The notes beneath the pieces are model-generated. The model saw only the letters and a list, made by a program, of their open reading frames with translations. It was not told the origin of the DNA and did not search any database. Below, piece after piece: positions 32,911 through 43,801 of a stretch of DNA of 64,000 bases. Origin of the DNA: Myxococcales bacterium (GTDB lineage: Bacteria; Myxococcota_A; Polyangia; Polyangiales; Ga0077539); the NCBI GenBank assembly GCA_016792845.1, contig JAEUKH010000028.1, forward strand, positions 496,001-560,000, given 5' to 3'. Numbering within the stretch: the first letter of the stretch is position 1; each line of letters starts with the position of its first letter. Made by a program: the position numbers and the translations under genes.

Positions 32911-35748
32911 TCAAATCTGTGACGAACCCACTTCACCGAGCACAGCCACGGCGGCGGCGAGGCGCTCGGCGCGGTCACGCAACTCTGCCACGCGGGCGCG
33001 GTCTTTTTCGACCACGTCGGCCGGGGCGCGCGCGAGAAAGTCTTTGTTGTCGAGGCGCTTGGCGATCGCGTCGGCTTCTTTCTTCACCTTGGCGATGTCT
33101 TTTTCGAGGCGCTGGCCTTCGGCCCCAGGGTCGATGAGGCCCGCGAGGGGGATGAGTACCTCGATGCCGTGGCTCACGGCGTATCCGACGCCGCGGGGGC
33201 GCGCGACCTCGCCCGAGACGTGCTCGACGGCGGTCTCGCGGGCGCGGGTGAGGCGGCGCACGGCGGCGCTGTACTGTTCGAGGGTCTCGACCTTGCGGCG
33301 GTCGGCGCTGCGGAAGGTGACCGCGAGGTTGGCGCCGGGCTTGATGCCGAGCTCGGCGCAGGTGCGGCGAACGGCCTCGATGGCGGCTTGGAGGGCCTCC
33401 ATCTGGGCCTCGACCTCGACATCGCGGTGCCCCTCGCCTTCGCCCGGGAAGGGGGCCAGCGCGAGCACCTCGGGGAGCCCGCCGTCGCTGCGCCGCCGAC
33501 GGATGTTCTCGGGCAGGTGAGCCCAGCACTCTTCGGTGAGGTGGGGCATGAACGGGTGCAAGAGCCGATGGCTCGTCTCAAGGCAGTGGGCGAGGGTGAG
33601 CTTGTACGACGCCCGGGCGGCCTCGCTGCCCGACTCGAAGACGGGCTTCGAGAGCTCGAGAAACCAGTCGCAGAGCTCGTACCAGAAGAACTGGTAGACC
33701 GCGGCGGTGGCCTCATCGAGCCTGAAGTCTTCGACGGCCTGGTTCACCGCCGAGACGGTGTGGGCGAGGCGCGAGACGATCCACCGCTCGGCCACGCTCT
33801 CGGGCCGGGGGAAGGGGCCTGTCGGGCGCGGGCCGACGTCGGCGATGTGGGTGAGGGCGAAGCGGGTCGCGTTCCAAATCTTGTTGCAGAAATCGCGGTA
33901 GCCTTGGAGGCGCGAGAGGTTCAGGTTGATCTTCTTCGACTGCGGCGGGTGGCTCGCGAGGTAGAAGCGCACCGCGTCGGCCCCGTACGCCGGGAAGCCC
34001 TCTTTGAGGTTGCTCGTCGACGGGTACGCCGCGGCGAAATTCTTCTGCGCCTGGGCGTAGGGCACCCCCCGCGAGGCGTGCTCGACGATCTCTCGCAGGG
34101 TGGCGCCGTTCACGAGATCGAGAGGGTCGATCACGTTGCCCTTGACCTTGCTCATCTTCGAGCCGGTCTCGTCGCAGACCATGCCGTGCAGGAGCACGCG
34201 CTTGAAGGGCACCTCGCCGAGAAAGTGCATGCCCATCATGATCATCCGGGCGACCCAGAAGAAGATGATGTCGAAGCCCGTCTCCATCACCGAGGTGGGG
34301 TAGAAGGTCTTGAGGGCGGGGGTCTCTTCGGGCCAGCCGAGGGTCGCGAAGGGCCAGAGCGCGCTCGAGAACCAAGTGTCGAGCACGTCTTCGTCGCGGC
34401 GCACCTTCGCGCTGCCGCAGCCCGAGCACGCCGTCACGTCGTCGCGGCTCACGGTGACGGCCTCGCACGCGTCGCAGTACCACGCCGGGATCTGGTGGCC
34501 CCACCAGAGCTGCCGCGAGATGCACCAGTCTTGGATGTTGCTCATCCAGTGGTCGTAGGTCTTGGTCCACTCTTCGGGGGTGAAGGTGATGCGACCGTCT
34601 TTCACCGCGGCCAGGGCGGGCTCGGCGAGGGGCTGCATCTTCACGTACCACTGCGGCAGGAGCAGGGGCTCCAAGATCGAATCGGTGCGCTGGCACCGGG
34701 CGTACGCGATGGCGTGGGGCTGCGACCCGCGTGCGAGCCCTGCCGCTTCGAGGGCCTTCTTCACGGCCTCGCGCGCGGCGAAGCGCTCCATCCCCGCGAA
34801 GGGGCCGCCCTCGGCGTTGAGGGTGCCGTCGAGGTTCAAGATGTTGATCATCTCGAGCCCGTTGCGGCGGCCCGCTTCGTAGTCGTTGAAATCGTGGGCC
34901 GGGGTCACCTTCACCGCGCCGGTGCCCTTGGTCGGGTCGGCGAGCACGCCGTCGGCGATGATGGGGATGCGCCGCTTCACGAACGGGTGCGTCACGAAGC
35001 GCCCGACGAGGTGCTGGTACCGCGCGTCGTCGGGGTGCACCGCGATGGCCGTGTCGCCCACCATGGTCTCGGGGCGCGTGGTGGCCACGACGATCTCGCC
35101 GCTCCCGTCTTCGAGCGCGTACGCGAACGAGAAGAGCTCGGCGTTGGGCTTCGCGGGGTCGGGCTCCTCGCGCACGACCTCGAGGTCGCTGATCACCGAC
35201 TGCGCGCCGATCGACCAGTTGACGAGGCGGTTGGCGCGGTAGATCAAGCCCTCTTCGTAGAGCCTGACGAAGGCCTCGCGCACGGCGCGGCTCATGTCAG
35301 CGTCCATCGTGAACTTCGCGCGGGCCCAATCGAGGCTCGTGCCGAGCACCTTCTGCTGCTCGAAGATGCGCCCGCCCGACTCGCCCTTCCATTGCCAGAC
35401 GCGCTCGATGAAGGCGTCGCGGCCGAGGTCGTGGCGGGTCTTGCCTTCGAGCTTGAGCTGCCGCTCGACCACCACCTGTGTGGCGATGCCCGCGTGGTCG
35501 ATGCCGGGGATGTAGAGGGTGTTCAACCCGCGCATCCGGGCGTGACGGATGATGGCGTCTTCGATGGTGATGGTCAGCGCATGACCCATGTGCAGCGAGC
35601 CCGTCACATTCGGCGGCGGGATGGCCAAGGTGAACGCGGGCGATACCCCATCGACGGCATGAAACCACGACGACGCGAGGGTCTTCTCGCGCCACTTCGG
35701 TTCAACTTCTCGGGGGTCGTACGGACGGGTGAAATCGCTCGGGGCCAT
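32911..35748 (-). CDS. valS: Valyl-tRNA synthetase
   Basis: Charges tRNA-Val. The 945-residue protein has the class I signatures PPPNVTGSLHMGHALT (HIGH motif) and GSKMSKVKGN (KMSKS). It also has an editing domain (TTRPETMVGDTAIAVHPDD), the YIPGIDHAGIATQ region and a C-terminal coiled-coil arm of Lys/Glu/Ala sequence (LEKDIAKVKKEADAIAKRL). Length and order fit bacterial ValRS. The complementary strand carries a long open frame that is a codon-bias shadow. It starts at ATG 35748. Confidence 0.98.
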   Translation of the reverse strand: MAPSDFTRPYDPREVEPKWREKTLASSWFHAVDGVSPAFTLAIPPPNVTGSLHMGHALTITIEDAIIRHARMRGLNTLYIPGIDHAGIATQVVVERQLKLEGKTRHDLGRDAFIERVWQWKGESGGRIFEQQKVLGTSLDWARAKFTMDADMSRAVREAFVRLYEEGLIYRANRLVNWSIGAQSVISDLEVVREEPDPAKPNAELFSFAYALEDGSGEIVVATTRPETMVGDTAIAVHPDDARYQHLVGRFVTHPFVKRRIPIIADGVLADPTKGTGAVKVTPAHDFNDYEAGRRNGLEMINILNLDGTLNAEGGPFAGMERFAAREAVKKALEAAGLARGSQPHAIAYARCQRTDSILEPLLLPQWYVKMQPLAEPALAAVKDGRITFTPEEWTKTYDHWMSNIQDWCISRQLWWGHQIPAWYCDACEAVTVSRDDVTACSGCGSAKVRRDEDVLDTWFSSALWPFATLGWPEETPALKTFYPTSVMETGFDIIFFWVARMIMMGMHFLGEVPFKRVLLHGMVCDETGSKMSKVKGNVIDPLDLVNGATLREIVEHASRGVPYAQAQKNFAAAYPSTSNLKEGFPAYGADAVRFYLASHPPQSKKINLNLSRLQGYRDFCNKIWNATRFALTHIADVGPRPTGPFPRPESVAERWIVSRLAHTVSAVNQAVEDFRLDEATAAVYQFFWYELCDWFLELSKPVFESGSEAARASYKLTLAHCLETSHRLLHPFMPHLTEECWAHLPENIRRRRSDGGLPEVLALAPFPGEGEGHRDVEVEAQMEALQAAIEAVRRTCAELGIKPGANLAVTFRSADRRKVETLEQYSAAVRRLTRARETAVEHVSGEVARPRGVGYAVSHGIEVLIPLAGLIDPGAEGQRLEKDIAKVKKEADAIAKRLDNKDFLARAPADVVEKDRARVAELRDRAERLAAAVAVLGEVGSSQI

Positions 35749-35827
35749 AGAGACTCAGCCATGCTCCAGTAAGAGGAGCGTCGTCTCTACCGTTTAGCCC
35801 CGCGACGCGCAACCAGGAGCGTGGCCG

Positions 35828-36964
35828 TCACTCTTTGGTAAGCCGCGAAATCTCTTCGCGGATGAGGGTCTCTGCGAGCACCGGGACGACCTCCCAGACC
35901 ACGCGCTCGACCACCTCGCGGGTGAGCGCCGTGACGGCCTCGACCTGGGCGGGGCTCAGCCCGAGCGACGCGACCTTGGTCTCGACCTTCTCGGCCGCGG
36001 CCTTCACCGCGGCGTCGACCGCGGGGGCGGGCTTGAGGGCCGCGACCGGCGCGGCGGCGAGGGCCACAGGGGCCGCAGCGGGCTTCGCGGGGGCGGGCTT
36101 CGCGGGGGCGGGCTCGTCGAGGAGGTCAGCGCCGAGGCTCAACTCGGCCTCGGGCTGCGGGGTGCGAACCGGCGTCACCGACGGCGCCGGAGCGGCCGGC
36201 GTAATGAGCATCGTGGCCGAGCCCGAGCGGGCCAGCGGCGCGGCGCCCGGTGAGCCCGTGCTCGACGGGGCGAGCGGCGCGGTGCCGGGCGTCGCCGTCA
36301 ACGGACGCGTGGTGGTGGTCGGCGCCACCGGCGCACCCAAGGGCCGAGCCTGCGCTGCGGGCGGCGCGAGGGGCCGCGGGGCGGTCGCGGGGGCCGGCGC
36401 CACCGGGGTGCCGAGGGGCGGCCGGGCGGCGGGCGGCGTGGCGCTCCCCGCGGGGCTGCCGAAGGCCGAGGTGGGGTTGCCCGAGACCAGCGGCGCGGCC
36501 GCAGACGGGGTCGCGACCGGCGCGGCCACCGCGGGGGTCGGGCTCATCGGGGCGGGCGCTTGCACGGCGGGCATGGCGGGCTGCGAGGTCGCCGTCGCGC
36601 CCGCGAGGGCCGTGCGCATGCGGTCGATCATGGCCTGGGAGTCGAAGGGCTTGGCCATCGCGCCCGAGGCCCCGCATCCGCGCGCCGCGGCCTCGTCGAG
36701 GGGTGACTGGTCGCTGTAGAGCAGGTAGATCGGCACGCCCGAAACCCCCGCCTCGCGCAGACCGCGCACGAGGTCGTAGCCCGACTGCTGGCCGCCGAGG
36801 GCCACATCAACGATCGCGGCGTGCGGGCGGAGCTCTCGCGCCCGGGCCACCACGCCCTCGGCGCCGTCGTGGGTCACCACGGTCATATCTTCGCCTGCAA
36901 ACGTCAGCTCGAAGACCTTACGCATCGTGGCGCTGTCATCAACCACGAACAGTGTCTTGGGCAC
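35828..36964 (-). CDS. Response regulator with long Ala/Pro linker and C-terminal helical domain
   Basis: 378 residues from GTG 36964, which has GAGGAG six bases upstream. The receiver domain (1-120) has LFVVDDSATMRKVFEL, phospho-acceptor Asp53 in AAIVDVALGG and Lys in GAMAKPFDS. Residues about 125-300 are low-complexity Ala/Pro/Val sequence. The last 60 residues (LGLSPAQVEAVTALTREVVE, then WEVVPVLAETLIREEISRL) form a conserved-looking helix found at the end of many deltaproteobacterial receivers and faintly like PopZ tails. No DNA-binding domain is seen, so it acts by protein contact. It is divergent from a kinase at 37215. Confidence 0.85.
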   Translation of the reverse strand: MPKTLFVVDDSATMRKVFELTFAGEDMTVVTHDGAEGVVARARELRPHAAIVDVALGGQQSGYDLVRGLREAGVSGVPIYLLYSDQSPLDEAAARGCGASGAMAKPFDSQAMIDRMRTALAGATATSQPAMPAVQAPAPMSPTPAVAAPVATPSAAAPLVSGNPTSAFGSPAGSATPPAARPPLGTPVAPAPATAPRPLAPPAAQARPLGAPVAPTTTTRPLTATPGTAPLAPSSTGSPGAAPLARSGSATMLITPAAPAPSVTPVRTPQPEAELSLGADLLDEPAPAKPAPAKPAAAPVALAAAPVAALKPAPAVDAAVKAAAEKVETKVASLGLSPAQVEAVTALTREVVERVVWEVVPVLAETLIREEISRLTKE

Positions 36965-37214
36965 GATCGACTCCTCTTCGAATGGGGGCAAAGAGCACCA
37001 CAAACCGCCCGAGAACGCGCGACGCTCCGCCGAGGCGGTTGTAGGTTTTCGCGGCTCGGGGTGTCAAGAATCACGCGATCGCAGGGCATTTTCTGCGTTC
37101 ACTGTGGGGCCGATGTGGGCCTAACCCTGCGTGAAGACACACGCCTGTCGCACCCCGCGAGGCGAAGACGCCGCTTGCGGGGGGTGGCGCTTCGGGGTGA
37201 TACAGACGAGCGCG

Positions 37215-38903
37215 ATGGCTATTCGAGCAGGCACCGAGCTCGGGCGAGGCGACACCTGGCTCGGGCAGTACCGGGTGGTGGCGGAGCTCGCCCGGGGGGG
37301 CATGGCGGCGGTGTTTCTCGGCGTCGGCGACCGCGGCGCGGGCCCCGAGGCGGTGGCCATCAAGCAGATTCACACCCACCTCGCCTTCGACCCAGACTTC
37401 GTCGCCATGTTGATGGACGAGGCGCGCATCGTCTCGATGATCAAGCACCCGTCGGTGGTCGAAGTGCTTGATTACAAGCTCGGCGAGCCCGGCACCGACA
37501 ACTTCATCGTGATGGAGTACGTCGCGGGCGAGGCCCTGTCGTTGATGATGAAGCACGCCCAGGGGCAGGGAGTGCGGGTGGGTTACGGCCTCGCGGCGTC
37601 GGTGGCGGCCGATGTCGCCGGGGCCCTGCACGCGGCCCATGAGCTGCGCGGCGAGCGCGGAGAGCTCCTAGAGATCGTGCACCGCGATGTGACCCCGCAG
37701 AACATCCTCGTGGGATGGGACGGCGCGGTGAAGCTCACGGATTTTGGCATCGCCAAGGCTGTCGGCCGCCTCCAGAAGACGCAGCCCGGCGAGATCAAGG
37801 GCAAGATCGCGTACATGGCGCCCGAGCACGCCTTCGGTCGCGACGTCGACCGCCGCTCCGACGTGTACTCGCTCGGCGTGGTGCTCTACGAGCTGTGCCT
37901 CAACCGCAGGCTCTTCGGCGGGAAGACCGACGCCGAGACCATTCGTAACGTGATGCAGGGGCAGGTGACGCCGCCGACGGCGGTCGAGGCGAGCTTCCCG
38001 CGGGGGCTCGAAGAGATCGTGATGGCGATGCTCGCGGCAGACCCGAAGCAGCGCTTTCAGACCGCGGGGGCGGCCGAGCGGGCCCTCAGAGCTTTCGCCG
38101 AAGCGAGCGGCGAAGACCTCTTCGCGCGCCGGGGGGCGCTCATTCGCGAGCTCGACCCGAACCGATACCGGGCGAAGTTTGAGCTCTTGAGCCGCGAGGT
38201 CGCGCGGGGCGTGGGGGCGGCCCCTATGGGCGCTGCGCCCGTCGCGCCGCAGCCCGAGGCGTCGCGTCCGAGCGCGCCCGAGACGCCGCGGGTGGGCAAC
38301 ATCCCCTCGGCGACCCTCAAGGGCCCCGGCGACGTCGCGGTGAACGAATCGCTGCGCGCGACCTTCAAGGTCTTGCCCCCGAGCCCGCGCGTCGCCCAGC
38401 CCCCTCAGGCCGCCCAGCCCGCCCAGATGGGCCAAGGGGGCACCCCTGACGACCTCCTCCAGACCTTTCAGATCGACCGTCGACAGGTGCGGGCGATGAC
38501 CCAGCCGGGGCCCCCGATCGAGGTGGGAGGCCCCGAGCGCACCGTGCTCGCGCCGAACCCGCTCGCCCAAGGCCCGGGCGAAGACCTCTCGCACCTGCAA
38601 CAGACCCTCCAGTCGATCACGCCGCCTACCGCCGCCCAACTCGCAGCCTGGAGCCCCGTCGCCGCCACGCCGCCTCCCGCCCACGCCGCCTCGACCCCGC
38701 CGCACAGCCCGAGCGCGCCGCACAGCCCGAGCGCGCCGCAGGCGATGTTCACACCGTATACATTGCAGCCGACGCCTTCCGCCGAGGGCCTTCCGCCGCC
38801 GGTGACGCCGGCGCCGCGCCGAACGGGCCTTTGGGTGGGGCTCATCGTGTTGGGGCTCTTGGTGATCTTGGCGAGCCTCGCGGTGGTGCTGAAGCTCGTC
38901 TGA
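37215..38903 (+). CDS. Ser/Thr protein kinase, HRDVTPQN type, tail-anchored
   Basis: 562-residue kinase. The Gly loop is [13 protein letters not shown], with Lys50 in AVAIKQIH, catalytic loop HRDVTPQN (Asp158; Thr160 replaces the usual Lys), DFG at Asp176 and [13 protein letters not shown]. The kinase domain ends near 300, a helical stretch follows (about 310-345), then a long Pro/Ala/Gln-rich region. The C-terminal membrane helix at about 537-560 ([20 protein letters not shown]) leaves almost no outer domain. Myxobacteria carry many kinases of this type. ATG 37215 follows a 250-bp divergent region. The MFS gene begins just after its stop. Confidence 0.93.
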   Translation: MAIRAGTELGRGDTWLGQYRVVAELARGGMAAVFLGVGDRGAGPEAVAIKQIHTHLAFDPDFVAMLMDEARIVSMIKHPSVVEVLDYKLGEPGTDNFIVMEYVAGEALSLMMKHAQGQGVRVGYGLAASVAADVAGALHAAHELRGERGELLEIVHRDVTPQNILVGWDGAVKLTDFGIAKAVGRLQKTQPGEIKGKIAYMAPEHAFGRDVDRRSDVYSLGVVLYELCLNRRLFGGKTDAETIRNVMQGQVTPPTAVEASFPRGLEEIVMAMLAADPKQRFQTAGAAERALRAFAEASGEDLFARRGALIRELDPNRYRAKFELLSREVARGVGAAPMGAAPVAPQPEASRPSAPETPRVGNIPSATLKGPGDVAVNESLRATFKVLPPSPRVAQPPQAAQPAQMGQGGTPDDLLQTFQIDRRQVRAMTQPGPPIEVGGPERTVLAPNPLAQGPGEDLSHLQQTLQSITPPTAAQLAAWSPVAATPPPAHAASTPPHSPSAPHSPSAPQAMFTPYTLQPTPSAEGLPPPVTPAPRRTGLWVGLIVLGLLVILASLAVVLKLV

Positions 38904-38947
38904 GCGTGAGGGGCCGCAAGGGCTCGGTTTCAGACTATGGTGCCGCG

Positions 38948-40156
38948 GTGCTCTCGCGCATCACCGACCGCAACATCTTTGTCATCTACGGTACGACGTT
39001 GCTCCTCGGGGCGGGCTACGGGGTGTCGATCTCGCTCTCGTCGTTGCACCTCGACGCGCGGCATTTCAGCAAGCACGACATCGGCAAGCTGGCCTCGTGG
39101 TTCGCGCTCGGGGTGGTGCTCTTGTCGCTGCCGATGGGGGCGCTCATTCGGCGCTTCTCGGCGCGGGCGGTGCTGATCACGTCGCTCTTGGGGTACGCGG
39201 TCTGTGTGACGCTCTTTCCGCGGCTCTTGAGCTACGAGGCGGTGGCGGCCTCGCGGCTCTTCGACGGGGCCTTCTCGGTGGGCGTGTGGGTGTCGAGCGA
39301 GACCATCTTGTTGTCGCGGGCGGCCCGAGGGCAGAAGGCCTACGTCACCAGCCTGTACGCGGTCTCGATCGGGCTCGGGTACGTCGTCGGTCCGCTCCTG
39401 GCGCGGCTCCTCGCGGCCTTCGCGCCGGTCGAGACGGCCTTCGCGGTGGCGGGGCTCTTGTCGCTCTCGGCGGCGCTGCTCGCGATCGCGCGGCTGGCGC
39501 CCGACGTGGCGGCGACGCATCACCGCGCGGCCGACGGGGCGCCCTCGACGGTGTCGGCGCGCACGCTGGTGTGGCGCATCAAGACCTCGTGCTTCGGCAC
39601 CTTCGCGTACGGTTACTTTCAGTCGTCGGTGGTGCTCTTTCTGCCGCTCTTTCTCATCGAATCGAAGGGCATCGCGCGCGACCAGACGATCTTGATCCCG
39701 GCCTTCTTCGCGGCGGGCATGCTGACGTTCTCGAACGTCGCCGGGCGCGCCTCTGACCGGGTCGGTCACCTCAAGGTGATGCGGGTGCTCGCGGTGATCG
39801 GCGCCGCCATGACGGCCTCGTTCGTGCTCCTCTCGCACTTCTCGGCCATGGCCTTGGCGGTCTTCGTGGCGGGGGCGACCCTGGCGTCGATCTCGCCGGT
39901 GAGCCTCGCCCTCCAGGGGGTGGTGACGGAGCCCGAGAATTACAGCCGCTCGAACGCGATCTACAACGTGTTCTACGCCGCGGGGATGCTCCTCGGGCCC
40001 TACGTGTCGAGCCTCGTCTTCGAGCGCGGCGGCGGGGTCGGGATGCTCCTCCACCTCGCGGCGCTGTGGTCTGCCTTCGCGCTCTTCGGCCTCGTGTACG
40101 CGGGCGACGACCCGGCGGCGCGGCGCGGCCCCGCGACGGTGGTGGTCGACGCGTGA
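38948..40156 (+). CDS. MFS transporter
   Basis: Membrane transporter of about 402 residues with twelve predicted helices. The first helix is NIFVIYGTTLLLGAGYGVSI, the central loop separates two six-helix halves near residue 200, and the last helices include MLLHLAALWSAFALFGLVYA. The conserved cytoplasmic MFS loop after helix 2 appears as MGALIRRFSARAV, and the second half has AGRASDRVG. The substrate is unknown; the YfcJ/arabinose-exporter-like subgroup is possible. GTG 38948 was chosen because the preceding frame has poor coding character. GTG 38906, right after the kinase stop, is an alternative that adds 14 residues. Likely co-transcribed with the kinase. Confidence 0.88.
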   Translation: MLSRITDRNIFVIYGTTLLLGAGYGVSISLSSLHLDARHFSKHDIGKLASWFALGVVLLSLPMGALIRRFSARAVLITSLLGYAVCVTLFPRLLSYEAVAASRLFDGAFSVGVWVSSETILLSRAARGQKAYVTSLYAVSIGLGYVVGPLLARLLAAFAPVETAFAVAGLLSLSAALLAIARLAPDVAATHHRAADGAPSTVSARTLVWRIKTSCFGTFAYGYFQSSVVLFLPLFLIESKGIARDQTILIPAFFAAGMLTFSNVAGRASDRVGHLKVMRVLAVIGAAMTASFVLLSHFSAMALAVFVAGATLASISPVSLALQGVVTEPENYSRSNAIYNVFYAAGMLLGPYVSSLVFERGGGVGMLLHLAALWSAFALFGLVYAGDDPAARRGPATVVVDA

Positions 40157-40179
40157 GATGGGCTATGTTCGCGGCTCCG

Positions 40180-41139
40180 ATGAAGCGTATTGGCATCCTC
40201 GTGGCGGTCTCCCTCGGGCTCCTCGCGCCCGGCGTTTGCTACGCGCAGACGGGCGCTGCGCCTGACGTCAACGCGGCGGCGCGGGCCTACGCCGAGGGCC
40301 AGCGGCTGCAGCTCCTGCGCGAGTACGCGCGGGCCGCGGCGATGTTCGAGCTGGCCGACGAGAGCGCGCCGTCGGCGGTCGCGCTCCGGAGCGCGATTCG
40401 CAACCGCCAGGCCGCCGGGCAGCTCGCGAGCGCGGCGACATTGAGCCTCTTGGCCCTCCGCCGCGACGGGGCTGACGCCCAGAGCCGGGCCATCGCCGAG
40501 GCCGTGCTCGCCGAGGCCCGGCCGCGCCTCGCGTCGCTTACGGTGCGCTGCACGCCCGCCTGCGCGCTGAGCCTCGACACCTTCGCCGTCGGCGAGGGGA
40601 CCGAGCACGCCGTGATGCTCGACCCCGGCGCCCACGACCTCGGCGCCCGCTGGTCTGACGACCGCACCCGCACCCGGACGGTCGAGCTGCGGCCCGGACA
40701 ATCGGTCGAGCTTGAGCTCGAAGCGCCCGCCGCTGCGGCGCCAGCACCGCTGCCGACGCCCGAGCCCCCGCGGCCCTCCGTTGAGATCCCGCGTCCGCCG
40801 CCGGTGCGGGCGCCCGCTCCGCCCGTCGACACCCGGCCTCTGCCCCCGGCGGCGGTTTGGGTGGGGGTCGGCGCGACCGCGGTCAGCGCGGGGTTGCTGG
40901 TCTGGTCGGGGCTCGACACCCTCTCGGCGCGAGACGCGTACGTCGCGTCGCCCACCGAGGGGGCCTACAACGACGGAGTGGGCCGCGAATTGCGAACGAA
41001 CCTGCTGGTCGGCACCACCGCCGTGCTCGGGGTCGCGACGCTCGCCTCGGCGCTGTTTTTCACCCGCTGGGGCCGCGCTCATCCGAGCGTGGCGATCACG
41101 CCCGGGGGGGCCGCGGCGGGGTTTCAGGGGCGCTTCTGA
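40180..41139 (+). CDS. Secreted/membrane protein with PEGA-like domain and C-terminal membrane hairpin; kinase partner
   Basis: 319 residues. A signal peptide (to CYAQ near residue 27) is followed by a helical repeat-like stretch (ARAYAEGQRLQLLREYARAA, FELADESAPS), a PEGA-like beta domain at about 125-195 (TVRCTPACALSLDTFAVGEG), a Pro-rich linker and two hydrophobic helices. Between the helices sits GAYNDGVGRELRTN, followed by LLVGTTAVLGVATLASALFF. This hairpin is collinear with the end of the TPR protein at 26408-27196. The kinase gene starts 62 bp downstream, so the pair is probably functional. ATG 40180 chosen; 40165 also fits. Confidence 0.82.
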   Translation: MKRIGILVAVSLGLLAPGVCYAQTGAAPDVNAAARAYAEGQRLQLLREYARAAAMFELADESAPSAVALRSAIRNRQAAGQLASAATLSLLALRRDGADAQSRAIAEAVLAEARPRLASLTVRCTPACALSLDTFAVGEGTEHAVMLDPGAHDLGARWSDDRTRTRTVELRPGQSVELELEAPAAAAPAPLPTPEPPRPSVEIPRPPPVRAPAPPVDTRPLPPAAVWVGVGATAVSAGLLVWSGLDTLSARDAYVASPTEGAYNDGVGRELRTNLLVGTTAVLGVATLASALFFTRWGRAHPSVAITPGGAAAGFQGRF

Positions 41140-41201
41140 GCGGGTCGCGACGCGCAGGCTTCGTTGAGAATTGCGGCAGGGCGGGGTAGACCCGTGGGGC
41201 G

Positions 41202-42719
<1,518 letters not shown>

Positions 42720-42732
42720 GCCCTCGACCGCG

Positions 42733-43767
42733 ATGTCTTCACTGCCCCGATCTGCATGGCGTCTTCTGCTCGTCGCCGCGAGCGCGACGCTCTCGTGCAA
42801 CGTCTTCGACGCCTCGCTCTATCAGACGGCGGGCCCGGTGCTCGCTGACCGCTGCGAGATGATGGCGAGCCTGCCCCAGGTGGGGTCTGACACTGCGCGG
42901 GTGGTGATGGTCGACACCCGCGGGTTGGGCGATCAGTACCGCGAGTTCGCGGCGTGTACGGGCAACGACCTGCCGGGCAACGAGGGCTTCTTCTCGGTCG
43001 CCATGCGGCGCGGAGAGACGTGGCATTTTCACGTCGACCCCATCGACCCGGTCGAGGCCGACCCGGCGGTGTACGTGCTCCCGGTGTGCACGACCCTTCA
43101 GTGTTCGCCCTCGGCGGCGAGCGACGTGTGCGGGCCCGGGCGGGGCGAGCATTTTTCGTTTCGCCCTGAGGCCGATGGCACCTTCGTGGTGGGCATCGAC
43201 AGCCACCTCCGGGGCGGCGCCCGCTACGGCGTCACGGTGGTGCGGCCGGTGTGCGGCAACGGGGTGCTCGAGCACGGCGAGCCCTGCGACGACGCGCGCC
43301 CGCAGGCGGGGGTGACCTGCGAGCGATGTCACAAAGTGCTGGCCCGCGCGATGGAGTCTGAGGTCGGCGTGGCCAACGACGACTTCACCAACGCCATGGC
43401 CCTGCGGCCTGAGGCGGGCGGCGATGAGGCCTTCGTGGTACGCGGGGTGCTCACGGTCTGCGACAGCGACATGTTCGAGCGGGTCGCGGCGGCGGGGCAG
43501 CGTCTCGAAGCGAGGGTGCGTCCGACCGAGGGCGCGGGGTGCCCTGAGGGGCTGACGTTGACCGTGGCGCGGAGCCCCGCGGTCGAGCCTCCGGCCTTGA
43601 CCGAGGTGCCCACGGCAGAGACTTCGGCGATGGCCGAGCGGGTCGACGGCTGCCCCGTGGTGACGGTGCCCTCGACGCAGGCGGGGCGGTACTTCGTGAA
43701 GGTCTCGGCCCCTCAATCGGTGCTGAGCGCCGACTTCGGGTACACCCTCTCGACGCTGCTCCGCTGA
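42733..43767 (+). CDS. DUF4215-containing lipoprotein
   Basis: 344 residues from ATG 42733, 13 bp after the kinase stop. Lipobox-like TLSC (about residue 20) follows MSSLPRSAWRLLLVAASA. The mid-region has a jelly-roll-like part (GRGEHFSFRPEADGTFVVGI) and the DUF4215 signature CGNGVLEHGEPCDDARPQ, with CERCH shortly after, a Cys-rich motif abundant in myxobacteria. The C-terminal part is beta-rich (AGRYFVKVSAPQS). Probably a surface-exposed binding protein. Its closeness to the kinase suggests co-transcription, but function is unknown. Confidence 0.85.
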   Translation: MSSLPRSAWRLLLVAASATLSCNVFDASLYQTAGPVLADRCEMMASLPQVGSDTARVVMVDTRGLGDQYREFAACTGNDLPGNEGFFSVAMRRGETWHFHVDPIDPVEADPAVYVLPVCTTLQCSPSAASDVCGPGRGEHFSFRPEADGTFVVGIDSHLRGGARYGVTVVRPVCGNGVLEHGEPCDDARPQAGVTCERCHKVLARAMESEVGVANDDFTNAMALRPEAGGDEAFVVRGVLTVCDSDMFERVAAAGQRLEARVRPTEGAGCPEGLTLTVARSPAVEPPALTEVPTAETSAMAERVDGCPVVTVPSTQAGRYFVKVSAPQSVLSADFGYTLSTLLR

Positions 43768-43801
43768 GCGCGGACGCGGCGGGAGGGCGCGTCGGTGTCA
43801 C

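Noticed and set aside
33169..35772. 867-codon open frame on the plus strand opposite valS
   Set aside because: It mirrors valS codon by codon with Arg/Gly/Ala/His-rich, motif-free sequence. It has no start signal and no recognisable domain, and is a typical antisense shadow at high GC.
36965..37214. Specific promoter boxes in the 250-bp divergent gap between response regulator and kinase
   Set aside because: No -35/-10 pair with accepted spacing could be found by eye. The region probably holds promoters, but I cannot place them.
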